Positions 33,409-43,600 of a stretch of 63,419 nucleotides of DNA are shown in pieces. The notes below the pieces were generated by a model. That model made no database searches and was not told where the DNA came from. It saw only the letters and a program-made list of their open reading frames with translations. Each line of letters starts with the position of its first letter. Position 1 is the first letter of the stretch. The DNA lies in contig JAEZUG010000097.1 in the NCBI GenBank assembly GCA_023421135.1, positions 1-63,419 of the forward strand, in the 5' to 3' direction. This stretch comes from Candidatus Cloacimonadota bacterium (GTDB lineage Bacteria > Cloacimonadota > Cloacimonadia > Cloacimonadales > Cloacimonadaceae). The translations under genes were made by a program, and so were the position numbers.

Positions 33409-36400
33409 GTGAAACTGAAGATCTGGACTCTTGTTTTTACACTGGCCATGTTACTGCCCGCCTTTGCTGCTGCACCAAGAGAGGGTACTGGAGAGCGTCC
33501 GCTCTATTCCAACCGCCTGATCAAGATCAAACTTTCACCGGAAGCAATTCAAAGAGCTCAATTGCCCCAGAGCTTGTATGCTGAAGCAAGCAGTTTTGGC
33601 ATTAATGAGTTGGATCAGGTAATGACACGTCAGGGTGGGCAGAAACTGATAAGAGCTCACCGCAGACTAAACAACCGGGAATGGGAAGCCAGAACAGGCT
33701 TTGACCGCTGGTTCCTGGTCGAGTTGGATGGTCGCAGCCCAGTTGAAGAAGCAATAGCTGCCTTCCGTCAAAATCGCTACGTGGAAACTGCCGTACCAGA
33801 ATTCTATGCCTATGCCACAGCAGTTCCCAACGATACTTATTATCCCAATAACTGGGGACACAACAACACTGCCCAGTTGCCAGGTTATACAGCCAGTGGA
33901 CACACAGGCCCGGGAGTAGGCACTGTGGGCTTTGACTCAGATATGCAGCTTGCCTGGGATCAATCTCAAGGCTATGGCTCCAGCAGCATTATCATCGCCA
34001 TCATAGATTCCGGAGTGGATACGGCTCATGAAGATCTACGCCTGGTAACTGGATACGATTATGGCGATAATGACGCCAATCCAATGGACGACAGTAATGA
34101 TCCGGGACATGGCACCTGTTGTGCTGGCATTGCGGCCGGCAGGGCAAATAACAGCCTCGGAATCGCCGGAGTGGCAGGAGGCTGCAGCGTGATGCCGCTG
34201 AAGGTAGCAAATACCGCCGGCGACATGTACTTCACAGCAATCAACAACGCCATCACTCACGCAGCCGATAATGGAGCGCATGTGATCAGCATGAGTTTAG
34301 GAATTGAGGGAGGAAGCGCAGAGGGTTCCTTTCCCAGCACGGACACTGCCCTGGAATATGCTTATGGCCAGGGAGTGGTAATCTTTGCTGCCACAGCTAA
34401 TGCCAACACCTCTGCTATTGCTTATCCCTCCAATCATAATAAAGTTATCAGCGTAGGCGCTGCAAGCCCCACCGGCCAGAGAAAAAGCGCTACCTCATCC
34501 GATGGTGAAACCTGGTGGGGTTCCAACTACGGGGTAAATACTCAGGACTCACCCAATGCTGTCGACATCATGGGGCCAACAATTCTCCCAGCGACCGATA
34601 TCACAGGAGCTGCAGGATATGAAGCAGGTAACTATGACCTGTATTTTAACGGTACTTCCTGTTCCACTCCCTATGTAGCTGGAGTTGCTGCCTTGCTGCT
34701 TTCCAAAGATCCGTCTCTTACACCAGCTCAGGTCTGGACTGCTATGAAAAGTAGTGCCACAGACATGACAATTGACGGCGGAGCTGGTTGGGACAGATAC
34801 ACGGGTTATGGCATGGTCAATGCCAATGCTGCCCTGAATACACTCACCCCCGGTTTGCCAGTTTGCACTATCACCTCTCCAGCCAGTCTCTCCACCATTC
34901 TAAAGGGAACAACAGTATCCTTCAACGTTACCGCCACAGACAGCGATGGAAGCATCAACCGGGTGGATTTCTATGTGGATAACGTTCTCAAACACACGGA
35001 CTATGCAGCACCGTATTCCTGGGCATGGGCAACCAGCAGTGAAGCTGTGGGGCAGCACATTCTAAAGGCAATCGCCTTCGATAATGTCAGCAATCAGACC
35101 TTCGCAGAAGTGTCTGTGCTGCTAATCAACCAGCCTAATGAAGGTTTTGAATCAGCAAACTTCACTGCCTATCCTTGGACTAATAATAGCACTATTCCCT
35201 GGACTGTGCAGAGTTCAGAGAAGTATGCGGGAACCTATGCCGCCAAGAGCGGTGGTATTACACATTCTGGCACAACAACCCTAAGTATTGCCCTCAACGT
35301 AACCCAAAACGATGCCATATCTTTCTATCAGAAAGTCTCATCAGAGTCAGGTTACGACTTCCTGAGATTCTTTATCGATGGAGTACAGCAGGGAGAATGG
35401 TCTGGCACAGGAGTTTGGACACCGCAGTTTTATCCGGTGACAGCAGGCCTCAGAACCTTTTCTTGGACTTATTCCAAAGACAGTGCCGATACAGCAGGAA
35501 GCGATTGTGCCTGGTTGGATGATATAGCATTCCCGCCCTATGCAATGTACTACGCTCCTCCCCAAAACCTCGCTGCCTTGGGAGGGAACAATGTTGTAAA
35601 CCTAAGCTGGTCGGCACCAGCCTCGGGCTCGCCTACTGGCTACATGATCTACAAAAACGGTTCCTATCTCACCACAACAACCAATCTTAGCTATACAGAC
35701 AATGCCGTTACAAACGGACAAAGCTACCAATACTATCTGATCGCCGCATATACTGGAGGACAATCCGAGTCGACAGCCACTGTAACCGCAACCCCCAATC
35801 CTGTTTCCTATGCTGAGATTGGCAGCGGTACTGCAACTACCACAGGTAGTACAGCTTCACCCATCAATATCTACTACAAAAGCTTGCATGGTCAATCCAT
35901 CTACACCAAAGCCGAGCTCAACGCAGCAGGTGTCTTTGGCCCAATAAATATTACTGCCCTGGGATTTTATGTGGTAAGCCGCCCAAATCTGGCTTTACCG
36001 AACTTTTTGATCAGAATGAAGCACACCAATGATAGCAACGTGGCAAATTGGCAGACTTCTGCAAACCTAACCACGGTTTACAGTAGTAGTTCCTACCTAC
36101 CCACCGCCGGGGGCTATGATATGCTAACTTTCAGTACGCCTTTCATCTGGAATGGCATCGATAACATACTGGTAGATACAGCCTTTACCATGGTGGCCAC
36201 AGACACAAGCTCCGGGACAATCAGATATAACACCTTAACCAATGGCTATAGATATGTCCGAAGTGACACCGCATCACAAACATCAATCTTCACCGGAGGC
36301 TACACAAGCACATACAGACCCAATATCCGCATTTTGGTCTCAGAGCTTGCATCAGTGGATATCCCCTTCGCAGAAGGCTTTGAGAATGGACTGAATAACT

Positions 36401-37890
36401 GGGAAGCACGGAACACAGGCCAGACAAACTACTGGATGAACGGTACAGCTACAAATCATACCGGAACCAGGGCAGTCTACATCACAAACAATGGCTCAAA
36501 CAATGCTTATACAACAAACGCAAGCTCTGTGACACACCTCTTCAGAGATGTCAGGTTCCCCTCCGGGACTGATAGCTTCAAGCTGCGCTTTGTCTGGAAA
36601 GGCCAGGGCGAAGGCGCCTCCACTTTCTATGACTGTCTGCGAGTCTTTCTGATCAATCCGGGTGATCCACTCAGTGCCGGAACGGAGCTGAGCAGCGGTC
36701 AGCTAGGCAACTCTTACAACCTTACTGACACTTGGAATGAAGTGACGCTGGACTTGCCAGCTGGCTTAAACGGTCTTACCAGACGTCTGGTCTTTAGCTG
36801 GCGCAATAATGCCAGCCTCGGAAGCCAGCCTCCTGCTGCTGTGGATAATATCCGGATTGTGCTGGGCAACCAGAGCGATGCTGCTGTCGTGATCGACGAT
36901 ACTGTAAATATCACACCTCCCCCCGTGACAATTCCGGGCGAGGGTGCTGTGAATCTCAGCCTGGTGATCACCGGTTTGACAGAAGGCACGGAAACCGTGA
37001 TCGTCACCACCGGCTACGATTCCATCGATTCTCCTTATGAGAATGCCGGACTGGACTTGGTGCTCAGCGGAGCAGAGTTTACCGGCACTACCCTGAATAT
37101 CACCCACAACCTGGGCTTCATCCCTCAGCAATTGGCCTACCGGCTCGGCGAAGGTGCCTGGAACGTGGTGGGTAACCCCGGAGATTGGGGCACAACCACT
37201 GCTTATTTCTCCATTCCTGCCGCCAAAGCCGAGGGCGACCTCTATATTGCTTTCACAAATAGCTCGGACGGCACCTTGCCTCTCACTCTGAGCGCTTTTC
37301 AAGCCAGCATCGCCTATAGCGGCGGAGTGCAATTGAATTGGATCAGCGCCACCGAGACCGGACTTCTGGGCTATTATCTCTTCCGCTCCGAAACGGAGAG
37401 TCTGGACAATGCAGCCCTGATCACGGAACTGATTCCTGGCAGCAACACCTCCACGGAACAGCATTACACCTATCAGGATCAGGAAGTCCTGCCCTCCACT
37501 CAGTATTATTATTGGCTTCAGGGCGTGGATCTCGATGGCTGGGTGGCCTACTACGGCCCGATCAGCATTGTTACAGACGACAGTAATGGCCCCGGCACTC
37601 CGGAGATTCCTCTAAACACAGCCCTGATCGATAACGTTCCCAATCCCTTCAATCCTGAGACCGCCATCCGCTACAGTGTGGATGCAGCTGCTTTTGTGGA
37701 GCTGGAAGTCTATAACAGCCGGGGACAATTGGTCCGCAGCCACAGAGCTTCACATCATAACGCCGGGTATTACACTTGGTATTTTGATGGACGTGATGAG
37801 GGGGGTCGCGAACTCTCCAGCGGAGTCTATTATTACCGCATGACCAGCGACGGACAGCGCTTCCAACGAAGGATGCTGCTGCTCAAGTAA
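33409..37890 (+). CDS. Subtilisin-like (S8) secreted protease with T9SS sorting domain
   Basis: Protein of 1493 residues from GTG 33409 (SD AAAAGGAG at 7-8 bases). Signal peptide (about 1-22), a propeptide-like region (to about 160), then the S8 domain with Asp in IIAIIDSGVDTAHEDL (about 200), His in DPGHGTCCAGIAAG (about 233) and Ser in NGTSCSTPYVAGVAALL (about 416). Next come an Ig-like domain (PVCTITSPAS ... RVDFYVDN, about 485-575), a MAM-like beta domain (EGFESANF ... CAWLDDIAFPP, about 580-715), a fibronectin-III domain, a further beta domain, a second MAM-like region (about 985-1160) and a T9SS type A sorting domain (VPNPFNPETAIRYSV ... GVYYYRMTSDG, about 1405-1493). Secreted through Sec and then the T9SS. 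The Ig plus MAM-like block is shared with the M6-type protease downstream. Confidence 0.9.
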   Translation: MKLKIWTLVFTLAMLLPAFAAAPREGTGERPLYSNRLIKIKLSPEAIQRAQLPQSLYAEASSFGINELDQVMTRQGGQKLIRAHRRLNNREWEARTGFDRWFLVELDGRSPVEEAIAAFRQNRYVETAVPEFYAYATAVPNDTYYPNNWGHNNTAQLPGYTASGHTGPGVGTVGFDSDMQLAWDQSQGYGSSSIIIAIIDSGVDTAHEDLRLVTGYDYGDNDANPMDDSNDPGHGTCCAGIAAGRANNSLGIAGVAGGCSVMPLKVANTAGDMYFTAINNAITHAADNGAHVISMSLGIEGGSAEGSFPSTDTALEYAYGQGVVIFAATANANTSAIAYPSNHNKVISVGAASPTGQRKSATSSDGETWWGSNYGVNTQDSPNAVDIMGPTILPATDITGAAGYEAGNYDLYFNGTSCSTPYVAGVAALLLSKDPSLTPAQVWTAMKSSATDMTIDGGAGWDRYTGYGMVNANAALNTLTPGLPVCTITSPASLSTILKGTTVSFNVTATDSDGSINRVDFYVDNVLKHTDYAAPYSWAWATSSEAVGQHILKAIAFDNVSNQTFAEVSVLLINQPNEGFESANFTAYPWTNNSTIPWTVQSSEKYAGTYAAKSGGITHSGTTTLSIALNVTQNDAISFYQKVSSESGYDFLRFFIDGVQQGEWSGTGVWTPQFYPVTAGLRTFSWTYSKDSADTAGSDCAWLDDIAFPPYAMYYAPPQNLAALGGNNVVNLSWSAPASGSPTGYMIYKNGSYLTTTTNLSYTDNAVTNGQSYQYYLIAAYTGGQSESTATVTATPNPVSYAEIGSGTATTTGSTASPINIYYKSLHGQSIYTKAELNAAGVFGPINITALGFYVVSRPNLALPNFLIRMKHTNDSNVANWQTSANLTTVYSSSSYLPTAGGYDMLTFSTPFIWNGIDNILVDTAFTMVATDTSSGTIRYNTLTNGYRYVRSDTASQTSIFTGGYTSTYRPNIRILVSELASVDIPFAEGFENGLNNWEARNTGQTNYWMNGTATNHTGTRAVYITNNGSNNAYTTNASSVTHLFRDVRFPSGTDSFKLRFVWKGQGEGASTFYDCLRVFLINPGDPLSAGTELSSGQLGNSYNLTDTWNEVTLDLPAGLNGLTRRLVFSWRNNASLGSQPPAAVDNIRIVLGNQSDAAVVIDDTVNITPPPVTIPGEGAVNLSLVITGLTEGTETVIVTTGYDSIDSPYENAGLDLVLSGAEFTGTTLNITHNLGFIPQQLAYRLGEGAWNVVGNPGDWGTTTAYFSIPAAKAEGDLYIAFTNSSDGTLPLTLSAFQASIAYSGGVQLNWISATETGLLGYYLFRSETESLDNAALITELIPGSNTSTEQHYTYQDQEVLPSTQYYYWLQGVDLDGWVAYYGPISIVTDDSNGPGTPEIPLNTALIDNVPNPFNPETAIRYSVDAAAFVELEVYNSRGQLVRSHRASHHNAGYYTWYFDGRDEGGRELSSGVYYYRMTSDGQRFQRRMLLLK

Positions 37891-37915
37891 ATAGCGTTAC
37901 AACTCATAAGCAAAC

Positions 37916-37937
37916 GGCGATCTTCGGATCGCCCTTT
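37916..37937 (+). terminator. Terminator-like hairpin after the S8 protease
   Basis: Stem GGCGATC/GATCGCC with a TTCG tetraloop (37916-37933), followed by CTTTG. Short T-run, so a weaker call. Confidence 0.65.
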
Positions 37938-38052
37938 GCATATGGTTAACAAGTTAATGGGCTGTTAATGCTACGCTGCTGTCGCGGGTTGGGCTTGGGC
38001 AGGAAAGCTCTCCGAGCTCAGTAGCCTCACATGGGTTTACTAAAGTCAGTAA

Positions 38053-38100
38053 GCCCTGAAGGGGCGTCCTCTGTAAGCGATGGGTGGCAACCCATCGACC
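38053..38100 (+). repeat. REP-like element with a compensated stem change
   Basis: GCCCTGAAGGGGC then hairpin CGATGGGT (38078-38085), GGCA, ACCCATCG (38090-38097). Compared with the copies at 27492 and 62434, one base pair has changed on both sides (C-G to T-A). A palindrome begins 23 bases downstream. Confidence 0.88.
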
Positions 38101-38120
38101 AGCGTTTATCACAAATAAAC

Positions 38121-38174
38121 ATCCCTCACCCCCTGTCATGAAAACCGAGGTTTTCATGACAGGGGGTGAGGGAT
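38121..38174. repeat. Long palindrome, copy with 26-bp perfect arms
   Basis: Arms ATCCCTCACCCCCTGTCATG then AAAACC, two-base centre GA, perfect complement on the right. Subtype shared with 16164 and 62846. Confidence 0.95.
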
Positions 38175-38473
38175 TAAACCATAATCATTATCTATACCCT
38201 ATTGTTCCAGGGGTCTACACCCCTGGCACAAGTTAATAGTGAAGAGTTAATGGTGAAAAGAGGTGCAGCCGTTGTCTCCCAGCTATGCACCTGCCGATTT
38301 CGTCACCACGTCACCACTCTCTGATCACTCGTTACTATTGAAGGCGGTACGGCGACCGCCTCTACCCAAGCGAAGCAGCGCAGCTCTAATCCCTAGTCCC
38401 TAATCCCTAATCACTGTTAAGCGACAAGATGTCGCTTCCACTCTGGTCACTTGTCACTTGTCTCTCGCTAATC

Positions 38474-38553
38474 CGACACGCATGAGACACCCATGAGACA
38501 CCCATGTGACACCCATGTTTCTTCATGCGTGTTAGATGGGTATAATAAGCGTT
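38474..38553 (-). repeat. 11-bp-iterated hairpin element, copy 2 (reverse)
   Basis: Four units at 38474-38517 (CGACACGCATG, AGACACCCATG, AGACACCCATG, TGACACCCATG) then the conserved half TTCATGCGTGTTAGATGGGT up to AAGCGTT. The outermost unit again carries the CGAC end. Confidence 0.9.
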
Positions 38554-38605
38554 ATAAATAAGTACTGAATTAGAGAGCAGACGGAAAGAACTGCGAATCC
38601 TCTGC

Positions 38606-40429
38606 TTAGGCGGAAGGCTCCGTCGCGGAATTCTCTGCACGTTTTCTGGCAGTGTGCTCCAGGATCTTCTTGCGAATGCGGATGGCATCCGGAGTGATCT
38701 CCAGCAGTTCATCCTCGCCCACATATTCCATGGCTTGTTCCAGATTGAAGATGCGGGGCGGGATCAGTTTGATGGCGTCGTCCTTGCCGGCAGCGCGATT
38801 GTTGGTGAGCTTCTTGCCACGGCAGACGTTGATCACGAGGTCTTTGTCTTTGGCATGCTGACCCACCACCATGCCGGCATAAACCTCTGTATTGGGAGAG
38901 ATAAAGAAGGTTCCGCGCGGCTGGAAGGCATTGAGCGAATAACCCAGTGCAACTCCGCTTTCCAGAGCGACCAAAGAGCCGTGACTGGAGCCGGTGATCT
39001 CTCCCCGGTATTCTTCATAACCGGAAAAACACTGGGTCATAATGCCGGTACCGCGGGTCTCGGTGAGAAATTCATTTCTGCAGCCGATCAAACCCCTGGC
39101 AGGAATCTTGAAATCGAGGCGGGAATAGCCATCCACTGCGGGAGTCATGGTAACCAGTTCACCCCGGCGCGAACCCATCATATCGATCACGGTGCCCACA
39201 AATTCCTGTGCCACTTCCACAACTGCCAGTTCGATGGGTTCCATGAGTTTGCCGTCTATTTCTTTGAAGAGAACCCGAGGCTTGGAAATCTGAAATTCGT
39301 AACCTTCCCGGCGCATGTTCTCCATCAGAATGGAGAGTTGAAGCTCCCCTCTGCCTTTGACGGTGAAGGTATCTACCGAGCCGGTGCGCTCCACCACGAT
39401 GGAGACGTTGGTCTGCAGTTCTTTCTGCAGCCGTTCCCATATCTTGTTGGATGTGAGCCACTTGCCACTTCGTCCCATGAAGGGGGAGTTGTTTATCACA
39501 AATTCCACGGCAATGGTGGGTTCATCGATACTAAAGCTGGGAAGCGGGATGGGATTGTCTTTGTTGGCAATGGTTTCGCCGATGTCGACCTGTTCCAAAC
39601 CGCCCACGCAGACGATGTCCCCGGCGTGCGCAATCTTCACTTCTTTCTTGGCCAGACCGCTGTAGGTGAAGAGATTGGAGACCTTGCCGATCACCTTGCT
39701 GCCGTCACGTTTGAGCAGTGCCACTTCATCGCCTACGTGCAGGTTGCCGTTGTGAATCTTGCCGGTGCCCAGCTTGCCCAGATAGTTATCGTATTCAATG
39801 GCAGAAGTCAGCATCTGGAAAGGCTTTTTTCTATCTCCCTTGGTATCCGGAACCTTGGCAATCACCAAGTCCAGCAGGGGGAAGATATTTTTGGGCTCGT
39901 CACCGATTTCAGAGATGGCATAGCCGTCCTTGCCGGAGGCATAAATCACGGGGAAATCGAGCTGTTCGTGCTGAGCATTCAGTTCCAGGAAAAGCTCGAA
40001 GATCATATCCAGCACATCATGCGGCCGGGCGTTGGGTCTATCTATCTTGTTGATCACCACGAGGGGTTTAAGTCCCATCTCGAGGGCATTTTTGAGCACA
40101 TATTTGGTCTGCGGCATGGGACCTTCAAAGGCATCCACCAGCAGGAGCACCGAATCCACCATCTTCATGATGCGCTGCACTTCCCCGCCAAAATCGGAGT
40201 GGCCGGGGGTGTCCACCAGGTTGATTTTGTAGCCGTTGTAGGTGAGAGAAGCGCACTTGGAAAAGATGGTAATGCCCCGCTCTTTTTCTATGTCGTTGGA
40301 ATCCATAATTCTTTCTACTACTGCCTCATTGGCACGGAAGACTCCGGCTTGACGCAGCATGGCGTCCACCAGAGTGGTCTTCCCGTGATCAACGTGGGCA
40401 ATGATGGCTATGTTCTTGATTTTGTACAT
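38606..40429 (-). CDS. typA: Translational GTPase TypA/BipA
   Basis: Protein of 607 residues, the usual length. G-domain motifs: G1 AHVDHGKTTLVD (about 10-20), G2 region with EKERGITI, G3 DTPGHSDFGGEV (about 72) and G4 NKIDRPNAR (about 126). EF-Tu-like domain II and the EF-G-like domain III/V precede the BipA-specific C-terminal domain. It binds the 70S ribosome and aids 50S assembly and stress adaptation. It is the only large minus-strand gene between 22.5 and 61.8 kb and stands alone between spacers. The start ATG at 40429 has SD AAGGGAT. Its mirror-strand open frame of over 600 codons is an artefact. Confidence 0.96.
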   Translation of the reverse strand: MYKIKNIAIIAHVDHGKTTLVDAMLRQAGVFRANEAVVERIMDSNDIEKERGITIFSKCASLTYNGYKINLVDTPGHSDFGGEVQRIMKMVDSVLLLVDAFEGPMPQTKYVLKNALEMGLKPLVVINKIDRPNARPHDVLDMIFELFLELNAQHEQLDFPVIYASGKDGYAISEIGDEPKNIFPLLDLVIAKVPDTKGDRKKPFQMLTSAIEYDNYLGKLGTGKIHNGNLHVGDEVALLKRDGSKVIGKVSNLFTYSGLAKKEVKIAHAGDIVCVGGLEQVDIGETIANKDNPIPLPSFSIDEPTIAVEFVINNSPFMGRSGKWLTSNKIWERLQKELQTNVSIVVERTGSVDTFTVKGRGELQLSILMENMRREGYEFQISKPRVLFKEIDGKLMEPIELAVVEVAQEFVGTVIDMMGSRRGELVTMTPAVDGYSRLDFKIPARGLIGCRNEFLTETRGTGIMTQCFSGYEEYRGEITGSSHGSLVALESGVALGYSLNAFQPRGTFFISPNTEVYAGMVVGQHAKDKDLVINVCRGKKLTNNRAAGKDDAIKLIPPRIFNLEQAMEYVGEDELLEITPDAIRIRKKILEHTARKRAENSATEPSA

Positions 40430-40679
40430 TCTTATCCCTTTTCTTTAGGTTTGAGGTGTCATAATCCTTGGAATGGCAAAACCGTCAATGCATGTTGCTG
40501 AAATACTTACTTTAAGGAGGATCTTGTGCCCTGTTTCACTCTCTTCACGATTTTTTTCTTGCCCAAACCCTATCTGTCAAAAAGACTGCACAACATTGAG
40601 AAATTAACTATTTTTTCCCCATATAGAGCAAATCCTGGAAGCAGGTTGTGCTACTAGTAAATTGTAATAAGGAGACTAT

Positions 40680-43600
40680 ATGCGAAGTTTTCTCTGCTCA
40701 ACCGGGGCAATGCTGATCATGGCGTTGTTGCTATCGATCTTGCCCCTCTCAGGCGCTTACTTAACTTTTATGCCTACCACAGTTACCCAACCGGATGGCA
40801 CCAGGCTGGAGTGCTTTGCCTCCGGTGATGAATATCACAACTGGCTGCACGATAAGGACGGCTACACTATTATCCAAGACCAATCCACCGGCTACTACAG
40901 CTATGCCCAGCGAAGTGGAGAAGAGATTGTGGCAAGTGAGCTGATCGCCGGGCGGGACAACCCTGCCATGCGTGGACTAGCACCCAATATCAACATCAGC
41001 CGTGAGGCCTATCGGGAACTGCGCAACACCAGATTCCAGATGCCGGATACACGGGACGCTCCCACCACGGGAACCATCAACAACCTCGTGGTCTTCATCC
41101 GCTTCAGTGGTGAAGCAGAATTTGGACAGAATATCTCCACCTATGACGGCTGGTTCAACACAGGCGCCAGTTCTCAGAAGGGCTATTTTCAAGAAGCTTC
41201 ATACGGTCAACTGACGGTCAACACTACTTTCTATCCTGCTCCCACAGGAGGCTATGTAGTCTCCTGGCAGGACAGCCATGCCAGAGGCTATTTCCAACCC
41301 TACAATGCTTCGACAAACACCATTGGATATCAAAACGATGATCAAAGGACAGATCGTGAGTTTGATCTCTTGGAAGCCGCCATAGCCGGAGTTGGCTCAG
41401 CCGTTCCTGCCGACCTGGTGATAGATTCCGATAATGATGGCCAGGTGGATAACGTGGTCTTCATCGTTAGTGGTTCAGCCGGAGCCTGGAGCAGTCTCCT
41501 CTGGCCTCATCGCTGGTCGATATACGATCGCACAGTAACCTTGAGAGGCAAGAGAGTCTATGACTTCAACTTCCAACTTAAGGACTTCCTGGCCGGTAGC
41601 AACGTTGGTGTGATCTGCCACGAGTTCTTCCACACTCTCGGTGCTCCCGATCTGTATCATTACAACGAAAGCGTCTTCACTCCAGTGGGAAGCTGGGACT
41701 TGATGGAAAACAACACCAATCCGCCCCAGCACATGGGTGCTTTTATGAAGTGGAAATATGGAGATTGGATTGACTCCATCCCGGTTATCACCAACAACGG
41801 CACCTACACCTTGAATCCCCTGACCTCCCCAACCAACAACTGCTACAGGATAAACTCTCCCAGTTCCAGCACAGAATACTTCGTGGTGGAATACCGCAGG
41901 AAGACTGGCACCTATGAGAACTCTCTGCCAGGCTCCGGACTGCTGATCTACAGGATCAATACCACAGTAGGTGAAGGCAATGCCGAAGGCCCTCCGGATG
42001 AAGTCTATCTCTACCGTCCAGGAGGCACCACCTCAGCCGATGGAACAGTCAGTTCAGCCAACTACAGCTCTAGCGTTGGCCGCACTGCCATCAATGCTAC
42101 CACAAATCCCACTCCCTTCCTCACCAGTGGAGCTGCTGGAGGCCTTGATCTATCGGGTATTGGCGCTGCAGGCACAACCATCAGCTTCACCAATAACGGC
42201 GGAATTAACGCTGGAACTCCCACCTGTGAGATCACCTCTCCGGCAGATGAAGCTGTCTTTAATCTGGGAGAGAGCATCACGGTGAACGTTACCGCCACAG
42301 ACTCTCGCAGCGTGAGCCGCGTGGAGTTCTACCTGGATGGCTCTGCCAGTCCTACTTATACAGACTCATCGTCCCCCTATTCCTGGGTATGGAACACTTC
42401 CAGTTCCACAGGCGGAGTTCACTCCATCATGGCCAAAGTGATCGACAACCAGAATCTCTTTGCCACAGATCAGATCTCCATCTCTCTGCTAGCTCCTGCC
42501 CATGAAGGCTTTGAATCTGGCAATTTCAGCACTTACCTTTGGTCAAACATCAGCTCAAGTCCCTGGACAGTGCAGACAGCAGAGAAACTCTCCGGCAGCT
42601 ATGCCGCCAAGAGCGGAACCATCATAGACGGCGGGCAGACCACCCTGTCTCTAAACCTGAATATCAACACCGCTGGAAACATCAGCTTCTACTTCAAGAC
42701 ATCCTCCGAATCCAGCTATGACTTCCTGAGATTCTATATTGATGGAGTGGAGCAAGGCTCCTGGTCCGGAGAAGTTAGCTGGACTCTGGTGAGCTTCCCT
42801 GTGACTGCCGGTCTTAAAACTTTCACCTGGATCTATTCCAAGGATGGAAGCGTATCCAGCGGAAGCGATTGTGCCTGGCTGGATCACATCATCTTCCCGC
42901 CTCATGCAGTGTTAAACCCACCCACTATCACCTGGAATCCCTCCTCCATCACTCAGGAATTACTCCCCAATGCCACTGCCAGCCAAACCCTGCAGATCGG
43001 CAACAGCGGAGATCAAACTCTGAATTACACCTGCAGCCTGCCCACTGGCTCTTCAGTTGTATTGAACGAAAGCTTTGAAAACGCAGGCAGCATCCCCACA
43101 GGATGGGCGCAGGAAAACGTCTCGGGAGATATTGCCCCCTGGATCTTTGCCACTGGTGGATACAACAGCAACCCATCCGCTGCCTACGATGGCACCTATA
43201 ACGCCAGATTGTACAAGGCCAGCTCAACTGCCTCCGTCACCCGGCTCATGACTCCGGCAATGAACCTAAACGGAGCAGCATCCGCCAGCCTGAGTTTCTG
43301 GCACACTCAAGCATTATGGGTAAGTGATCAGGATGAATTAAGAGTCTATTACCGCACCTCCAGCAGCGGAAGCTGGACTCTTCTGGCCAGCTATACAAAT
43401 AGTATCACCACCTGGACAGAAGAAACCATCAGCCTACCAAATCTCACTGGCACTTACCAGATCGGCTTTGAAGGAACGGCCAAATACGGCTGGGGAGTTT
43501 GCCTGGACAAAGTGGTGGTGACAGCTCAAATGGGCGCAACCACCCCCTGGATCACTCTGAACGGGGGACTCTCTGCCAGCGGAAGCATCGCTGATGGCGG

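Larger units (their letters stand above)
37891..38605. other. Repeat-rich convergent spacer (S8 protease/typA)
   Basis: No supported gene. It contains a terminator-like hairpin (37916-37937), a REP-like hairpin (38053-38100), a perfect-arm palindrome (38121-38174), a CCCTAAT heptamer run near 38390, an AGCGACA/TGTCGCT hairpin (about 38420) and an 11-bp-iterated element in reverse orientation (38474-38553). Confidence 0.8.

Noticed and set aside
38654..40501. 615-codon plus-strand frame opposite typA
   Set aside because: It is the mirror of a highly conserved GTPase gene with strong codon bias; low-complexity Gly/His-rich product and no start signal.
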